Below, one piece after another: positions 1 to 8,002 of a stretch of 64,000 nucleotides of DNA (the first letter of the stretch is position 1; every line of letters starts with the position of its first letter). A program made the position numbers and the translations under genes. The DNA comes from Nocardioides sp. HDW12B (lineage in GTDB: Bacteria > Actinomycetota > Actinomycetes > Propionibacteriales > Nocardioidaceae). The DNA lies in contig NZ_CP049867.1 in NCBI RefSeq assembly GCF_011299595.1, positions 2,976,001 to 3,040,000 of the forward strand. The letters are read 5' to 3'. The notes under the pieces were generated by a model that was given only the letters and a program-made list of their open reading frames with translations, was not told where the DNA came from and searched no databases.

Positions 1-663
1 TGTCTCCTCGCGCCAGGGACCCCACAGCTCCACCGGCATCCCGACCGTGCCGTAGCGGAGGTCCTTACCTTCGGTGGCGAAGGAGAATACGTTGGGCACG
101 AAGAATTGCGGCACGCTCTGCTCGTAGTCGTCGTGGACCTGAGCAGCAGCGTCGATCCACGTGTACGCCGCCCGAACCGGCGTCTTCGCCTCACCCACCA
201 CCAGCGGGAAGCCGTTGCACCACAGCACCAGATCGAAGCGCTTATCGACGCGTCCCTGCTTGAAGGTGACTTCGGTCGAGATCACCCACTGGTTCGATGA
301 GTCATCCGCGGGTTCATCGAAGTTGATCAAGCGGACCGTCGTGTGCTCGCCGTTCGGGCCGAAGGGCATCGACTTCTGGCCCGTCAGCCATGCCATGAAC
401 TCCTCGTTCGCCACGACCGGATGCGGGCTGGTCCGGGCGGCGATCAGGATCGCGCGGAGGTTGTAGATCACCTCGTCTGCCTTGTCCGGGTCGGCCGCGA
501 TCTCCGGGTTCAACCGGATCAGCGCAGCCTTGACCAAGCCTTCGAGCATTACCTCGTCGGTCTGTCGCGGAAGCTCGTTGCCTGCGAGTGACTGGACGTT
601 GGTCGATTCCACCAGGTCGCGGACAAAGTCTCGGACTGAGTTGGCCTCGTTGAACTGAGCCAT
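1..663 (-). CDS. hsdR: Type I restriction endonuclease subunit R, N-terminal part (runs off the window)
   Basis: The visible 221 residues are the N-terminal nuclease domain of a type I restriction R subunit, the motor/nuclease subunit that cuts DNA lacking the cognate methylation. The PD-(D/E)XK core is seen as FDLVLW followed by VVGEAKTP at about residues 143-160; the DEAD-box translocase part lies beyond base 1. The start ATG at 663 overlaps the hsdS stop by one base (TGATG), which fixes the start and makes hsdR the last gene of a four-gene hsdM1-hsdM2-hsdS-hsdR operon. The reading frame is open to the window edge. Identity is firm; the integrity of the rest of the gene cannot be judged. 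Confidence 0.92.
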   Translation of the reverse strand, partial: MAQFNEANSVRDFVRDLVESTNVQSLAGNELPRQTDEVMLEGLVKAALIRLNPEIAADPDKADEVIYNLRAILIAARTSPHPVVANEEFMAWLTGQKSMPFGPNGEHTTVRLINFDEPADDSSNQWVISTEVTFKQGRVDKRFDLVLWCNGFPLVVGEAKTPVRAAYTWIDAAAQVHDDYEQSVPQFFVPNVFSFATEGKDLRYGTVGMPVELWGPWREET

Positions 664-1799
664 CAGTTGCCTCCGAAGACATCCGCTAGGAGCGACGAAC
701 GCAGGCCGACGAGGGTGTCAGCTTCCGCCTCAAGGCTCCCGACCGCTCGGCGGTGATTACCAACCAGCAGGTGGAGAACACTCCTGTCCTCCGGCCAAGG
801 CACCTCGACCTTCATGAGGTCGCCCTTGTTGAGCTTCCGAACAATCGTCGTTGTCTCTCGTGCCTCCATCGCAGCGCGCCCGAGCGGGTGCGCAAGGAGC
901 GCCTGCAAGAGATAGGCGTCCTCAGTCGATAGACCCACCACTGAAGTGATCTGCTGATTGGAGATACCTGGCTTTTCGATGACTGCGGACTTGCCCATAT
1001 CGCCGCCGATACAGGCGACAGCGACCGAGTTCGGAAGGAGCCGACGGCCGGCTTTGGCGCCAGCCTCACTGACCTTCTGGCGTGCCACGCGAACCGTGTC
1101 TCCCTCGATCTCGGACGGTGTGTAGAACGGGACATCTTCGCTGTCCCAGAATGTCCGGTTCGACTTCGACGGGGTCGACCCAGTCACACAATCGCCGATG
1201 CGTCCGACCGGCTGGAGTGCCTCAAGGGACCACAACTCTCGGATCTTCACCGCGAGCACAGTCCGAACTTCGGTGACCAAGTTCCGAGTTGCGAGCCGGT
1301 TGGCCTCGACCGCCCAGACCAAGGCGGCGATGCGCTTCTGCTCGTCGAGTGGTGGGAGATCGAACTCCTGCACTTTGAGGTCACGCCAGTTGACTGTCGG
1401 AGAGAGCGATCCGACTGAGATCTCGATGGCGCGCTCGAGAAAGTAGTCGCTGGAGAGGAAGACGGGAAGGAAGTCGGGGTCGACGTAGTCCGGCCGCGCA
1501 CGAAGGACGAGTGCGTGCGCCGAGCAGATGCCCTCAAACTCGGCTTTGGCGACCTTCTTCTGGTAAGCGCGGCGCCGGCCGAAGATCACGTCACCCGGAA
1601 GGAATCGCAGCTTCTGGGCTTCCACCCTTTCGGGGGCATCCCAACGTGTGACCGTCATTCCTCCCGGGTCCAGGTGCTCAAGGCCGACATACCGATCGAC
1701 ACCCGCCTCGGACGGGTTGTCGACACGATCGGTGACGCTGTCGATGACGTCGCCGAAAGCAACGCGCTTCCAGGTGGACTTGTCGAGGTTAAGACTCAT
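663..1799 (-). CDS. hsdS: Type I restriction-modification specificity subunit S
   Basis: This 378-residue protein recognises the bipartite DNA target for the type I methylase and restriction complex. It has the two-target-recognition-domain layout: TRD1 in roughly residues 10-150, a conserved spacer with LPPLDEQKRIA near 150-165 and a following helix, then TRD2 from about 200 to 335 and a C-terminal helix. An open frame extends upstream, but ATG at 1799 overlaps the hsdM2 stop as ATGA and begins the conserved sequence MSLNLDKSTWKRV, so it is taken as the start. Length is slightly short for a full HsdS (usually 400-450), but both half-sites are present. It is followed by hsdR with a one-base overlap. 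Confidence 0.93.
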   Translation of the reverse strand: MSLNLDKSTWKRVAFGDVIDSVTDRVDNPSEAGVDRYVGLEHLDPGGMTVTRWDAPERVEAQKLRFLPGDVIFGRRRAYQKKVAKAEFEGICSAHALVLRARPDYVDPDFLPVFLSSDYFLERAIEISVGSLSPTVNWRDLKVQEFDLPPLDEQKRIAALVWAVEANRLATRNLVTEVRTVLAVKIRELWSLEALQPVGRIGDCVTGSTPSKSNRTFWDSEDVPFYTPSEIEGDTVRVARQKVSEAGAKAGRRLLPNSVAVACIGGDMGKSAVIEKPGISNQQITSVVGLSTEDAYLLQALLAHPLGRAAMEARETTTIVRKLNKGDLMKVEVPWPEDRSVLHLLVGNHRRAVGSLEAEADTLVGLRSSLLADVFGGN

Positions 1800-3289
1800 G
1801 CCGACACCTCCGATCGGAGCACGGTGAGGACGTCGGTGATCGCGGCCTCCGACTCGGCAGCCGCGACCCTCCACTCGGCCAGCGCATCGACTACGTCGAT
1901 CTTCTCGCCAGCATCGCCAGCCTTCACGCCTGCGACGTACAGCGGGATCGCGAGGCTGAAGGACCTGCCTGCGATCTGATCGACAGTCGCCACTACCGCG
2001 AACTTGTCGATGTCGGCGAAGCCACGGTAGGCGTCGAGGATCTTCGACTGATGGGATTCGCTCAGGAATGACTGCGCCTGTTCACGTGCGACCTCGTTAA
2101 CCGCGTTGATGAAGAGCACAAGGCCCTTGTGCTCGGAAGGCTTGTTGGCGCGCAGGATGATGACGACTGCTTCCATCGGTGAGTTGTAAAACAGGCCGGC
2201 GCCGAGTCCGAGGACGCACTCGACCAGGTCTGACTTCACAAGTGCCTCGCGCAGGGCGGCCTCCTCGCGCCGGAAGAGCACGCCATGCGGGAACAGGATC
2301 GCTGCGCGTCCCACCTTGGGGTCGAGGCTCTTGGCGATGTGCTGGAAGAAGGCGTAGTCCGCCCGGCCCTGAGGCGGGACACCCCAGAGGTTCCGGCCGA
2401 AGGGGTCGTTAGTGAAGCCGTCACGATTCCACGCCTTGATGGAGTAGGGCGGGTTGGCCAGCACGACGTCGAAGGTCTGCAGACGCCCCTTGGCGTCGTG
2501 GAATGCCGGTCGCGACAGGGTGTCGCCGTGGGCGATGTGGCCGTCGGTCACCCCATGAAGGAACAGGTTCATCCGGGCGATGGCCGATGTCCCGTAGTTG
2601 AGCTCTTGGCCGTAGAGGCGCAGGTTGCGCCATTCTTTGCCCTGCCGCTTCACCTCGGCAGCGGTCGAAATGAGCATGCCCCCGGTGCCGCAGGTGGGGT
2701 CGTAGACGGATTCCCCCGGCTGTGGTTCCAGCATCAGCGTCATCAAGTGGACGAGGGTGCGGTTGGTGTAGAACTCCTGCGCGGTGTGGCCGGAGTCGTC
2801 GGCGAACTTCTTAATCAGAAACTCGTACCCGTTGCCGAGTTCGTCTTCTGGAAGGTTCGCGATTGACAGAGTCCTGGCCGAGAAGTGCTCGATCAGCTCA
2901 CTCAGCGTCGAGTCGGGCAGGAGGTTCTTGTTGCCCCAGTCCCCGTCGCCGAACACGCCTGGGAGGGTGTCGGGGTTGGCGGACTCGATCGCGCGCATGG
3001 CCTTCAGAACGGTGTTGCCGATGTCACGGGTGACAGAGCGGATGTCGTCCCAGTGGCAGCCGTCTGGGATGGCGAAGCGGTGGTTCTCGGGGAGGTCGGC
3101 GAGTTCCTCGTCGCCGTACACCTCCATCGCGGCGGCGTGCTCCTCGTCGTAGACGTCGGAGATCCGCTTCAGGAAGACCAGCGGGAAGATGTACTGCTTG
3201 TAGTCGCCGGCGTCGATGAGGCCGCGCAGGACGACGGCGGCACCCCACAGATAGTTTTCCAGCTCGCGCTGGGTGATTCGCGTACTCAC
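1796..3289 (-). CDS. hsdM: Type I restriction-modification methyltransferase subunit M, second copy
   Basis: This is an N6-adenine methyltransferase subunit of about 497 residues. The N-terminal HsdM helical domain (YIFPLVFLKRISDVYDEE) is followed by SAM-binding motif I DPTCGTGGML near residue 200 and catalytic motif IV NPPY near 290. A longer frame begins with ATG at 3304, but GTG at 3289 overlaps the hsdM1 stop as GTGA, the junction style of the rest of the operon, and is preferred. It is clearly a divergent paralogue of the adjacent hsdM1 (NPPF in place of NPPY), not a fragment. Two complete, different M genes beside one S gene is unusual; a heterodimeric methylase (M1M2S) is an inference. 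Confidence 0.92.
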   Translation of the reverse strand: MSTRITQRELENYLWGAAVVLRGLIDAGDYKQYIFPLVFLKRISDVYDEEHAAAMEVYGDEELADLPENHRFAIPDGCHWDDIRSVTRDIGNTVLKAMRAIESANPDTLPGVFGDGDWGNKNLLPDSTLSELIEHFSARTLSIANLPEDELGNGYEFLIKKFADDSGHTAQEFYTNRTLVHLMTLMLEPQPGESVYDPTCGTGGMLISTAAEVKRQGKEWRNLRLYGQELNYGTSAIARMNLFLHGVTDGHIAHGDTLSRPAFHDAKGRLQTFDVVLANPPYSIKAWNRDGFTNDPFGRNLWGVPPQGRADYAFFQHIAKSLDPKVGRAAILFPHGVLFRREEAALREALVKSDLVECVLGLGAGLFYNSPMEAVVIILRANKPSEHKGLVLFINAVNEVAREQAQSFLSESHQSKILDAYRGFADIDKFAVVATVDQIAGRSFSLAIPLYVAGVKAGDAGEKIDVVDALAEWRVAAAESEAAITDVLTVLRSEVSA

Positions 3290-4788
3290 GCCGACAACCC
3301 CCACTTCGCCAGCTCTGCTACCAGAGCCGAGCGGGTCTCCGCGGCTCTCGCGTATGCGCCTTCGAGGCGCGCGAGCGCATCCTCCATCGTCAGTTTCTCG
3401 CTGGCATCGGCGGGAGCCACGTAGAGCGGGATACTGAGGTTGTATTCATTGGCGGCGATTTCGTCGAGGTCGACGACGCGTGAGAGGCCGTCGATGTCGT
3501 CGAACGTCTCGTAGGCGTCGAGCAGCTGCTGGGCGTGCTCTGGCTCCAGGGTGTTCTGGTTGCGCCCCTTCTTGAGCAGGCTCTCTCCGTTGATGAAGAG
3601 GATCTTTCCCTGCTCATCGGGCTGCTTCTGGCGTCGCAGAACCAGGACGCAAGCGGCCAGGCCGGTGCCGTAGAACAGGTTGGGTGCAAGTCCGATCACG
3701 GCGTCGACGACGTCGGACTTGAGGATGTGGGTGCGGATTCTTGCCTCCGCACCCTGACGGAAGAGCGCGCCTTGGGGAAGGACGACGGCGACGCGGCCGG
3801 TCTTGGGCCGTGCGGAGGTGAGCATGTGCTGCACCCACGCCCAGTCGGCGTACCCCTTCGGCGGAACTCCGCCGAGGCCGTTGCGGCCCCACCTGTCGGA
3901 TCCCCACGCGGTCTCGCCCCAATTCTTCAACGAGAATGGCGGGTTGGCCACGACGCAGTCGAACTGCGCGAGGCGGTTGCCGGTGTAGAAGGCGGGGCTA
4001 CGAAGGGTGTCCTCGCGGAGGATCTTGAAGTCTTCGACGCCGTGAAGCAGCAGGTTCATGCGGGCGATGGAGGAGGTGGCGAGCACCTTCTCCTGCCCGT
4101 AGAGCTTGCCCCAGAGCGTCTTGGGGCTGCCGCCGGCAGCCTTCACGTGCTCGATGACCTCGATCAGCATGCCGCCAGTACCGCAAGCCGGGTCGTAGAC
4201 GCTCTCCGCCTCCTGAGGGTCGAGGATGTTGATCAGCAGACCGACGACCGAGCGCGGGGTGTAGTACTCACCGGCCTTCTTGTTCGACTGGTCGGCGAAG
4301 CGCTTGATGAGGTACTCGTACGCGTTGCCGAACACGTCCGGGGCCACGTTCGCGTTGGAGAGTGTCTTGCTCGAGAAGTGCTCGATCAGGTCGGCGAGCT
4401 TCCGGTCGGGCAGTTTGTCCTTGTTGGTCCAGTTGGCATTGCCGAAGATGCCGTAGAGCGTCTCAGGGTTGGCCTTCTCGATCTCGCGGAACGCCGTCTG
4501 TAGGGCGCTGCCGATGTTTTCGGTGTGATTTCGTACGTCGTCCCACAGGTTGCCATCAGGAATGGCGAAGCGGTGATTCTCGGCGAAGGCCGCGAACTCG
4601 TGGTCGCCGCCGGACTCCTCCAGCGCGTCGGCGAACTCCTCAAGGTAGACGTCGTTGATTCGTTTGAAGAACATCAGCGGGAAGATGTACGCCTTGAAGT
4701 CAGCCTGGTCGATGCTGCCGCGGAGAATGTCGGCGGCCTTCGCGAGGTACTGCTCTAGCTCCGACAGAGTGATCTGAGTTGTGGTCAC
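3286..4788 (-). CDS. hsdM: Type I restriction-modification methyltransferase subunit M, first copy
   Basis: This 500-residue adenine-N6 methyltransferase subunit is the first gene of the operon. Motif I DPACGTGGML sits at residues 199-208 and catalytic NPPF at 282-285; the N-terminal domain has the family signature YIFPLMFFKRINDVYLEE. An ATG lies further upstream at 4815, but GTG at 4788 has a strong Shine-Dalgarno AGAAGGAG four bases before it (complement of 4793-4800) and starts the conserved block TTTQITLSELEQYL, so GTG is chosen. The gene is complete with all catalytic residues. It is translationally coupled to the second M gene by a GTGA overlap. The operon promoter should lie in 4800-4968. 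Confidence 0.93.
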   Translation of the reverse strand: MTTTQITLSELEQYLAKAADILRGSIDQADFKAYIFPLMFFKRINDVYLEEFADALEESGGDHEFAAFAENHRFAIPDGNLWDDVRNHTENIGSALQTAFREIEKANPETLYGIFGNANWTNKDKLPDRKLADLIEHFSSKTLSNANVAPDVFGNAYEYLIKRFADQSNKKAGEYYTPRSVVGLLINILDPQEAESVYDPACGTGGMLIEVIEHVKAAGGSPKTLWGKLYGQEKVLATSSIARMNLLLHGVEDFKILREDTLRSPAFYTGNRLAQFDCVVANPPFSLKNWGETAWGSDRWGRNGLGGVPPKGYADWAWVQHMLTSARPKTGRVAVVLPQGALFRQGAEARIRTHILKSDVVDAVIGLAPNLFYGTGLAACVLVLRRQKQPDEQGKILFINGESLLKKGRNQNTLEPEHAQQLLDAYETFDDIDGLSRVVDLDEIAANEYNLSIPLYVAPADASEKLTMEDALARLEGAYARAAETRSALVAELAKWGLSA

Positions 4789-4968
4789 TTGACTCCTTCT
4801 GGTCCGCACGATCATGCCCTAGAGCCCCGACGGAACCCATGAGTGTCGACATCTCCCTCCGGGGAGGGCGACACCCGAGTAGGCAGCGACCCCGACTGCC
4901 GATCCGACTGAAATCCAGATGGCATCACCCCGGCGAGCGCCCGTGCCCGGACGGACCATCGACGCGCA
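4789..4968. promoter_or_regulatory. hsd operon leader with an imperfect hairpin
   Basis: This stretch precedes the hsd operon (minus strand) and lies beyond the 3' end of the PD-(D/E)XK-like gene. It contains the hsdM1 ribosome binding site (4793-4800) and an imperfect dyad at 4843-4874, with outer arms GTGTCG / CGACAC and an inner CTCCC / GGGAG pair. The dyad could be an operator or a leader hairpin. No clear -10/-35 pair was recognised and no small ORF is convincing. Confidence 0.4.
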
Positions 4969-4989
4969 ATCGGATCACCTCTCCGATCA
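4969..4989. repeat. Palindromic repeat, copy 1 (3' of PD-(D/E)XK-like gene)
   Basis: Arms ATCGGA (4969-4974) and TCCGAT (4982-4987) lie immediately after the stop codon of the neighbouring minus-strand gene (4992-4990). A closely similar sequence in the same orientation occurs at 7189-7209, beyond the stop of the divergent HNH gene. About 20 of 26 bases match between the two when flanks are included. Candidate terminator or boundary repeat. Confidence 0.6.
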
Positions 4990-5775
4990 TTAGTCGTGAA
5001 CTAGCTTGCGCAGCCACGCCGTCAGGAAGGTCGGCGCGCCGGTGTGTTCGAGCGCCGCGAATGCGTCCTTCCATAGGACCGTCTGGTAACTGGGCGTGCT
5101 GGCGGTCCCAGCCTTGACGACGTAGCGGAAGACGGCTTCAATCCCGAGGATTTCCTTGAACAGATACTGCTGGACGTCGGTCTGGCGTACGTATGGCAAC
5201 CCTCGCCGTTTGAAGATGTCCTTCTCCGGAGTCGTGCTTGGGTACGAGCCTTCACCTGCGGTGCACTTCGCCTCGATTACGACTGCGTGGTCGTTGTCGG
5301 TGTGGATCACGATGTCCGGTTTGATGTTGAAAGCCCACTTGAACTGGCACGTGGCCAGGAAGTCATCGTTGTCGGCGACGTTGGCATCGAACTTCGCCAG
5401 CGACCACCGCGAAGGGCTCTGGACATGCGCCGTCGACGCGACAGGCGTCCCGACTCCGAAGTGTTCATTCCACTCCTGCACCGACGCGGACTCCAGGGAA
5501 GAGACATCGTGGGTGTTGAGCAGCGCCGAGATGAGCTTGCGCTTCTTGTCGTTGTCGTTTCCGATCTTGTCCCACGCGTCCCGCAGGTAGGCGTATTCGA
5601 CGTAGGCGCTCCAGGTTTCATCGACTTTGTACGGACAGTCGATCAGTTCCAGAAACCGGGGTAGGTTGTCGCCGTTCAAGAGCAGGTGGTACAGGATCGC
5701 CGCGTACTGACGCTCCTCACGGTTAATCGCCCAGTACGTCTCGCCGACCCCTGATAGCTCGCGAAAGTCCCCCAT
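4990..5775 (-). CDS. PD-(D/E)XK nuclease-like protein of unknown family
   Basis: This 261-residue protein was not recognised as a named family. Its middle contains PDIVIHTDNDHAVVIEAKC, the PD-x(n)-(D/E)xK arrangement of restriction-type nucleases: hydrophobic strand, acidic residue, strand, E-x-K. The N-terminus (MGDFRELSGVGETYWAINREER) is helical and the C-terminus has several aromatic residues. ATG 5775 is the only plausible start because the longer frame upstream overlaps the preceding gene and has skewed composition. It lies 49 bp after a MazG-like gene on the same strand, divergent from an HNH nuclease gene and just outside a type I RM operon, which suggests a DNA-restriction or defence role. 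No enzymatic activity can be proven from the sequence. Confidence 0.75.
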   Translation of the reverse strand: MGDFRELSGVGETYWAINREERQYAAILYHLLLNGDNLPRFLELIDCPYKVDETWSAYVEYAYLRDAWDKIGNDNDKKRKLISALLNTHDVSSLESASVQEWNEHFGVGTPVASTAHVQSPSRWSLAKFDANVADNDDFLATCQFKWAFNIKPDIVIHTDNDHAVVIEAKCTAGEGSYPSTTPEKDIFKRRGLPYVRQTDVQQYLFKEILGIEAVFRYVVKAGTASTPSYQTVLWKDAFAALEHTGAPTFLTAWLRKLVHD

Positions 5776-5824
5776 CGATTGAACGTAGCGGCGTGTGTAG
5801 CTTGCCGCCAGTCCTCGACCGTTC

Positions 5825-6130
5825 TCAGCTGCCTTCGAGCCAGAACCGACCAGCGAATCCGCCCCGGGCGGCGTTCTTCGCGTCCGCGGCTTCACTGACC
5901 TGCTGCAAAGAGATTCCGAGGTTGGAAGCAAGGGACCGGAGCACCTCGTAGACGTCCGCCATCTCCTCCAGACGTTCCTCGGGAGCAGCGCGCCGGAGCT
6001 CTTCCGCCTCTTCCACAATCTTCTCCAACAGCGCATCTAGGTAGCGGGTCGCATCGAGAACTTGGACGACTGGTTCTTGACCTTCCGCGCGAATCAAATC
6101 GGGTATGCCGTCCCGAACGAGTTTGCCCAT
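5825..6130 (-). CDS. MazG-like / phosphoribosyl-ATP pyrophosphohydrolase-like NTPase
   Basis: This 101-residue all-alpha protein starts MGKLVRDGIPDLIR, the signature of small stand-alone MazG-like (PRA-PH-like) proteins. It contains the metal-binding EEAEEL and EEMADVYEVL motifs (E-x-x-E and D-x-x-E type) near residues 40-45 and 55-65. Members hydrolyse nucleoside triphosphates to monophosphates; in defence contexts such enzymes may alter nucleotide pools. ATG 6130 has a Shine-Dalgarno AAGGAG upstream (complement near 6141-6146). It probably forms an operon with the PD-(D/E)XK-like gene and is divergent from the HNH gene whose start lies only about 15-35 bp away. Substrate is unknown. Confidence 0.82.
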   Translation of the reverse strand: MGKLVRDGIPDLIRAEGQEPVVQVLDATRYLDALLEKIVEEAEELRRAAPEERLEEMADVYEVLRSLASNLGISLQQVSEAADAKNAARGGFAGRFWLEGS

Positions 6131-6163
6131 TGAACTGTCCACTCCTTGTTCGATACTGCCTCG

Positions 6164-7156
6164 GTGGACTACTACACCAGTCACCCGACACCAGCGACCG
6201 CGTGGCGGCTTGCGGTACTCATGGGGGCCAACAGTCGCACGTACAAGTTCGCCTTAGCGGATGCGCTGCTGGAGCACGCGACCGCTGGCCGTGAGGACGT
6301 AACGCTGCTTGAACTCGCAGATCCCTACGCGATGCGCCTCGTGGAGCACGCCCAGCACCTCCCCCAGGCACCGCTTGCAACTGAGTTGGGCGATCAGGAC
6401 TTCCTGCAGGTCGCGGACGAAGAGAGCAAGGCGTCTCTGGCTGCAGGGCGTCCGACAGAACGCCTCGTGGCCGCCGCCGCCCGCTCGATGCCCGGCATGG
6501 TCATGCAGAAGTTCCACAATCTCAACGGAGGCGTCCAGGTACCTCACGGGTTCTACGAGATACGCGGTCGAGGCAAACAGCGGCTGGTCGTGCTGTCCCC
6601 GGATTTGCTCCGGATCGCTAGTGAGCCGGGCGCCCGCGCTCTCCGGGGAGAGCTCGATGCCCGGTGGAGCATCGTCGAGAACTCGTTCGCCAGTGGTATC
6701 GGCGCGAGCCTGATCAATGAGGGTGTGGTCGCCGACCTCGGCCGAGACGTCATCACCGACAAGCTGCGTCGACGCTCGTTAGCGGGGGTACGAGAGGCAG
6801 TCGGCGGATTCTTGTATGACCGCTGCATCATCTGCAACATGGCGTTGGATGGCGACGTAGCAATCGACCACGTCTTCCCGTTCTCGCTCATGAGCCGTCG
6901 CATGCCGCTGGGGTGGGAGGGCTTGGACCTCGACTCCATCTGGAACCTCGCGCCGGCGCACGCCGGATGCAACGGGGCGAAGAGCAACCGCCCCCCTAGC
7001 TCCGAGGAAGTACATCGGCTCGCCGATCGCAATGCGGCGATCATGCTCTCCCCCCATCCGCTCAAGCGGACGCTGGAGCGCACCCTGCGGGCGCGGGGGT
7101 ACGCCGGGGGACCCAATGACTGGTACCGGTTCCTACAGCGCGTGCTGAGGGTCTAG
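6164..7156 (+). CDS. HNH endonuclease domain protein
   Basis: The protein is about 330 residues with a C-terminal HNH nuclease. It has CIICN, then a few residues on AIDHVFPFSLM (the catalytic His of the DH pair), then WNLAPAHAGCNGAKSNRPP (the N and C-x-x-C-like zinc partner, with the final H/N-K). The upstream 200 residues begin with a conserved-looking block WRLAVLMGANSRTYKFALADALL. The start is uncertain: GTG 6164 is listed, TTG 6146 is possible, ATG 6221 would cut the conserved block; none has a good Shine-Dalgarno. It is divergently paired with the MazG-like and PD-(D/E)XK-like genes, with almost no intergenic room, so their promoters must overlap. A restriction or defence role is inferred from motif and context. 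Confidence 0.85.
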   Translation: MDYYTSHPTPATAWRLAVLMGANSRTYKFALADALLEHATAGREDVTLLELADPYAMRLVEHAQHLPQAPLATELGDQDFLQVADEESKASLAAGRPTERLVAAAARSMPGMVMQKFHNLNGGVQVPHGFYEIRGRGKQRLVVLSPDLLRIASEPGARALRGELDARWSIVENSFASGIGASLINEGVVADLGRDVITDKLRRRSLAGVREAVGGFLYDRCIICNMALDGDVAIDHVFPFSLMSRRMPLGWEGLDLDSIWNLAPAHAGCNGAKSNRPPSSEEVHRLADRNAAIMLSPHPLKRTLERTLRARGYAGGPNDWYRFLQRVLRV

Positions 7157-7188
7157 GGCAACTGCATCTGATCGCGACTGGACCCAAC

Positions 7189-7209
7189 GATCGGATCGCC
7201 TATCCGATC
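7189..7209. repeat. Palindromic repeat, copy 2 (3' of HNH gene)
   Basis: This is a perfect 8-bp inverted repeat, GATCGGAT (7189-7196) and ATCCGATC (7202-7209), with a 5-bp spacer, 33 bp after the HNH stop codon. It matches the palindrome at 4969-4989 in sequence and orientation. It could be a transcription terminator, although no T-run follows, or a boundary repeat of the three-gene block. Confidence 0.6.
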
Positions 7210-8002
7210 ATCCGGCGAAGTGGATGCATGAGGAGGAACGTCCTCCTCATCAATGAGAGTGAGTCCTTTCGCCGCAAGATGGCCGACTCCGTAAGGCCAG
7301 ACTCGCATGCGGCGCGGAGTAGGGCGACAATGGGACGGTGAACGAGTCATTTCCCTACGACGCCCGTTATCACAGCAGCGGCTCGATCGGCGCATCGGGA
7401 AGGTGCTCACAGCACGGAATCGATTCGTGCGCAGAACCTGCAGTGATCTCGTTCCAGGATCGGCACCGGCGCTGGCAATCGGGCTGTGAGCGTGCGCTTG
7501 AGGAGTTGGTGGCTCGTGGAGAAATCTCGCCGCCTCGTAGCTGAGTCCTTCCGCCGCGATCAACCTTGGGCAAGGCTTACACCGGCATGGATGCTGGCGG
7601 CGGCGGATGCGGCGCCCAGCATGGTTCAACTGGACGGGACTACGTCGACGAAAGCGAGACTGCTCGGTCTGGTCGTCGCGCGAGCAGCGAATCTTCTTTT
7701 GTGATCGACGTCGACGGAGTCGCGGTTGCTCGTCAACGAGCTCTTTCTTTCCACGCGCTGCACATGAAGCGCCGTGGGCGCGTCGCTCCACGCGTTCGCC
7801 GAGGCGCTCGGGACCTTCGTTATCGAGTGCTCCTTTGCGGGATGTTCTCCGACTTCGACCTCTGAGCGAACCACGACCCCAAGGGGGTTCCAGCACCACT
7901 GCTGGACTGCCATTCTCAATCGCATGCGATTCAGTCCGATGCGCAGCCTCGACGCTTGCACGCCTCCCGACACCCGTTCTGCACAGGCGGTAGGGGGAGG
8001 GC
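7210..8002. other. Non-coding or degraded stretch between the HNH and metallophosphoesterase genes
   Basis: About 790 bases without a convincing gene. Several frames are open for 60-280 codons, but their translations are rich in Arg, Ser and Cys with no family motif and no ribosome binding sites. The GC3 bias of real genes in this window is lost. It may be the remains of decayed genes. The last bases (7990-8002) contain the GGGGGAGG ribosome binding site of the next gene. Confidence 0.5.
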
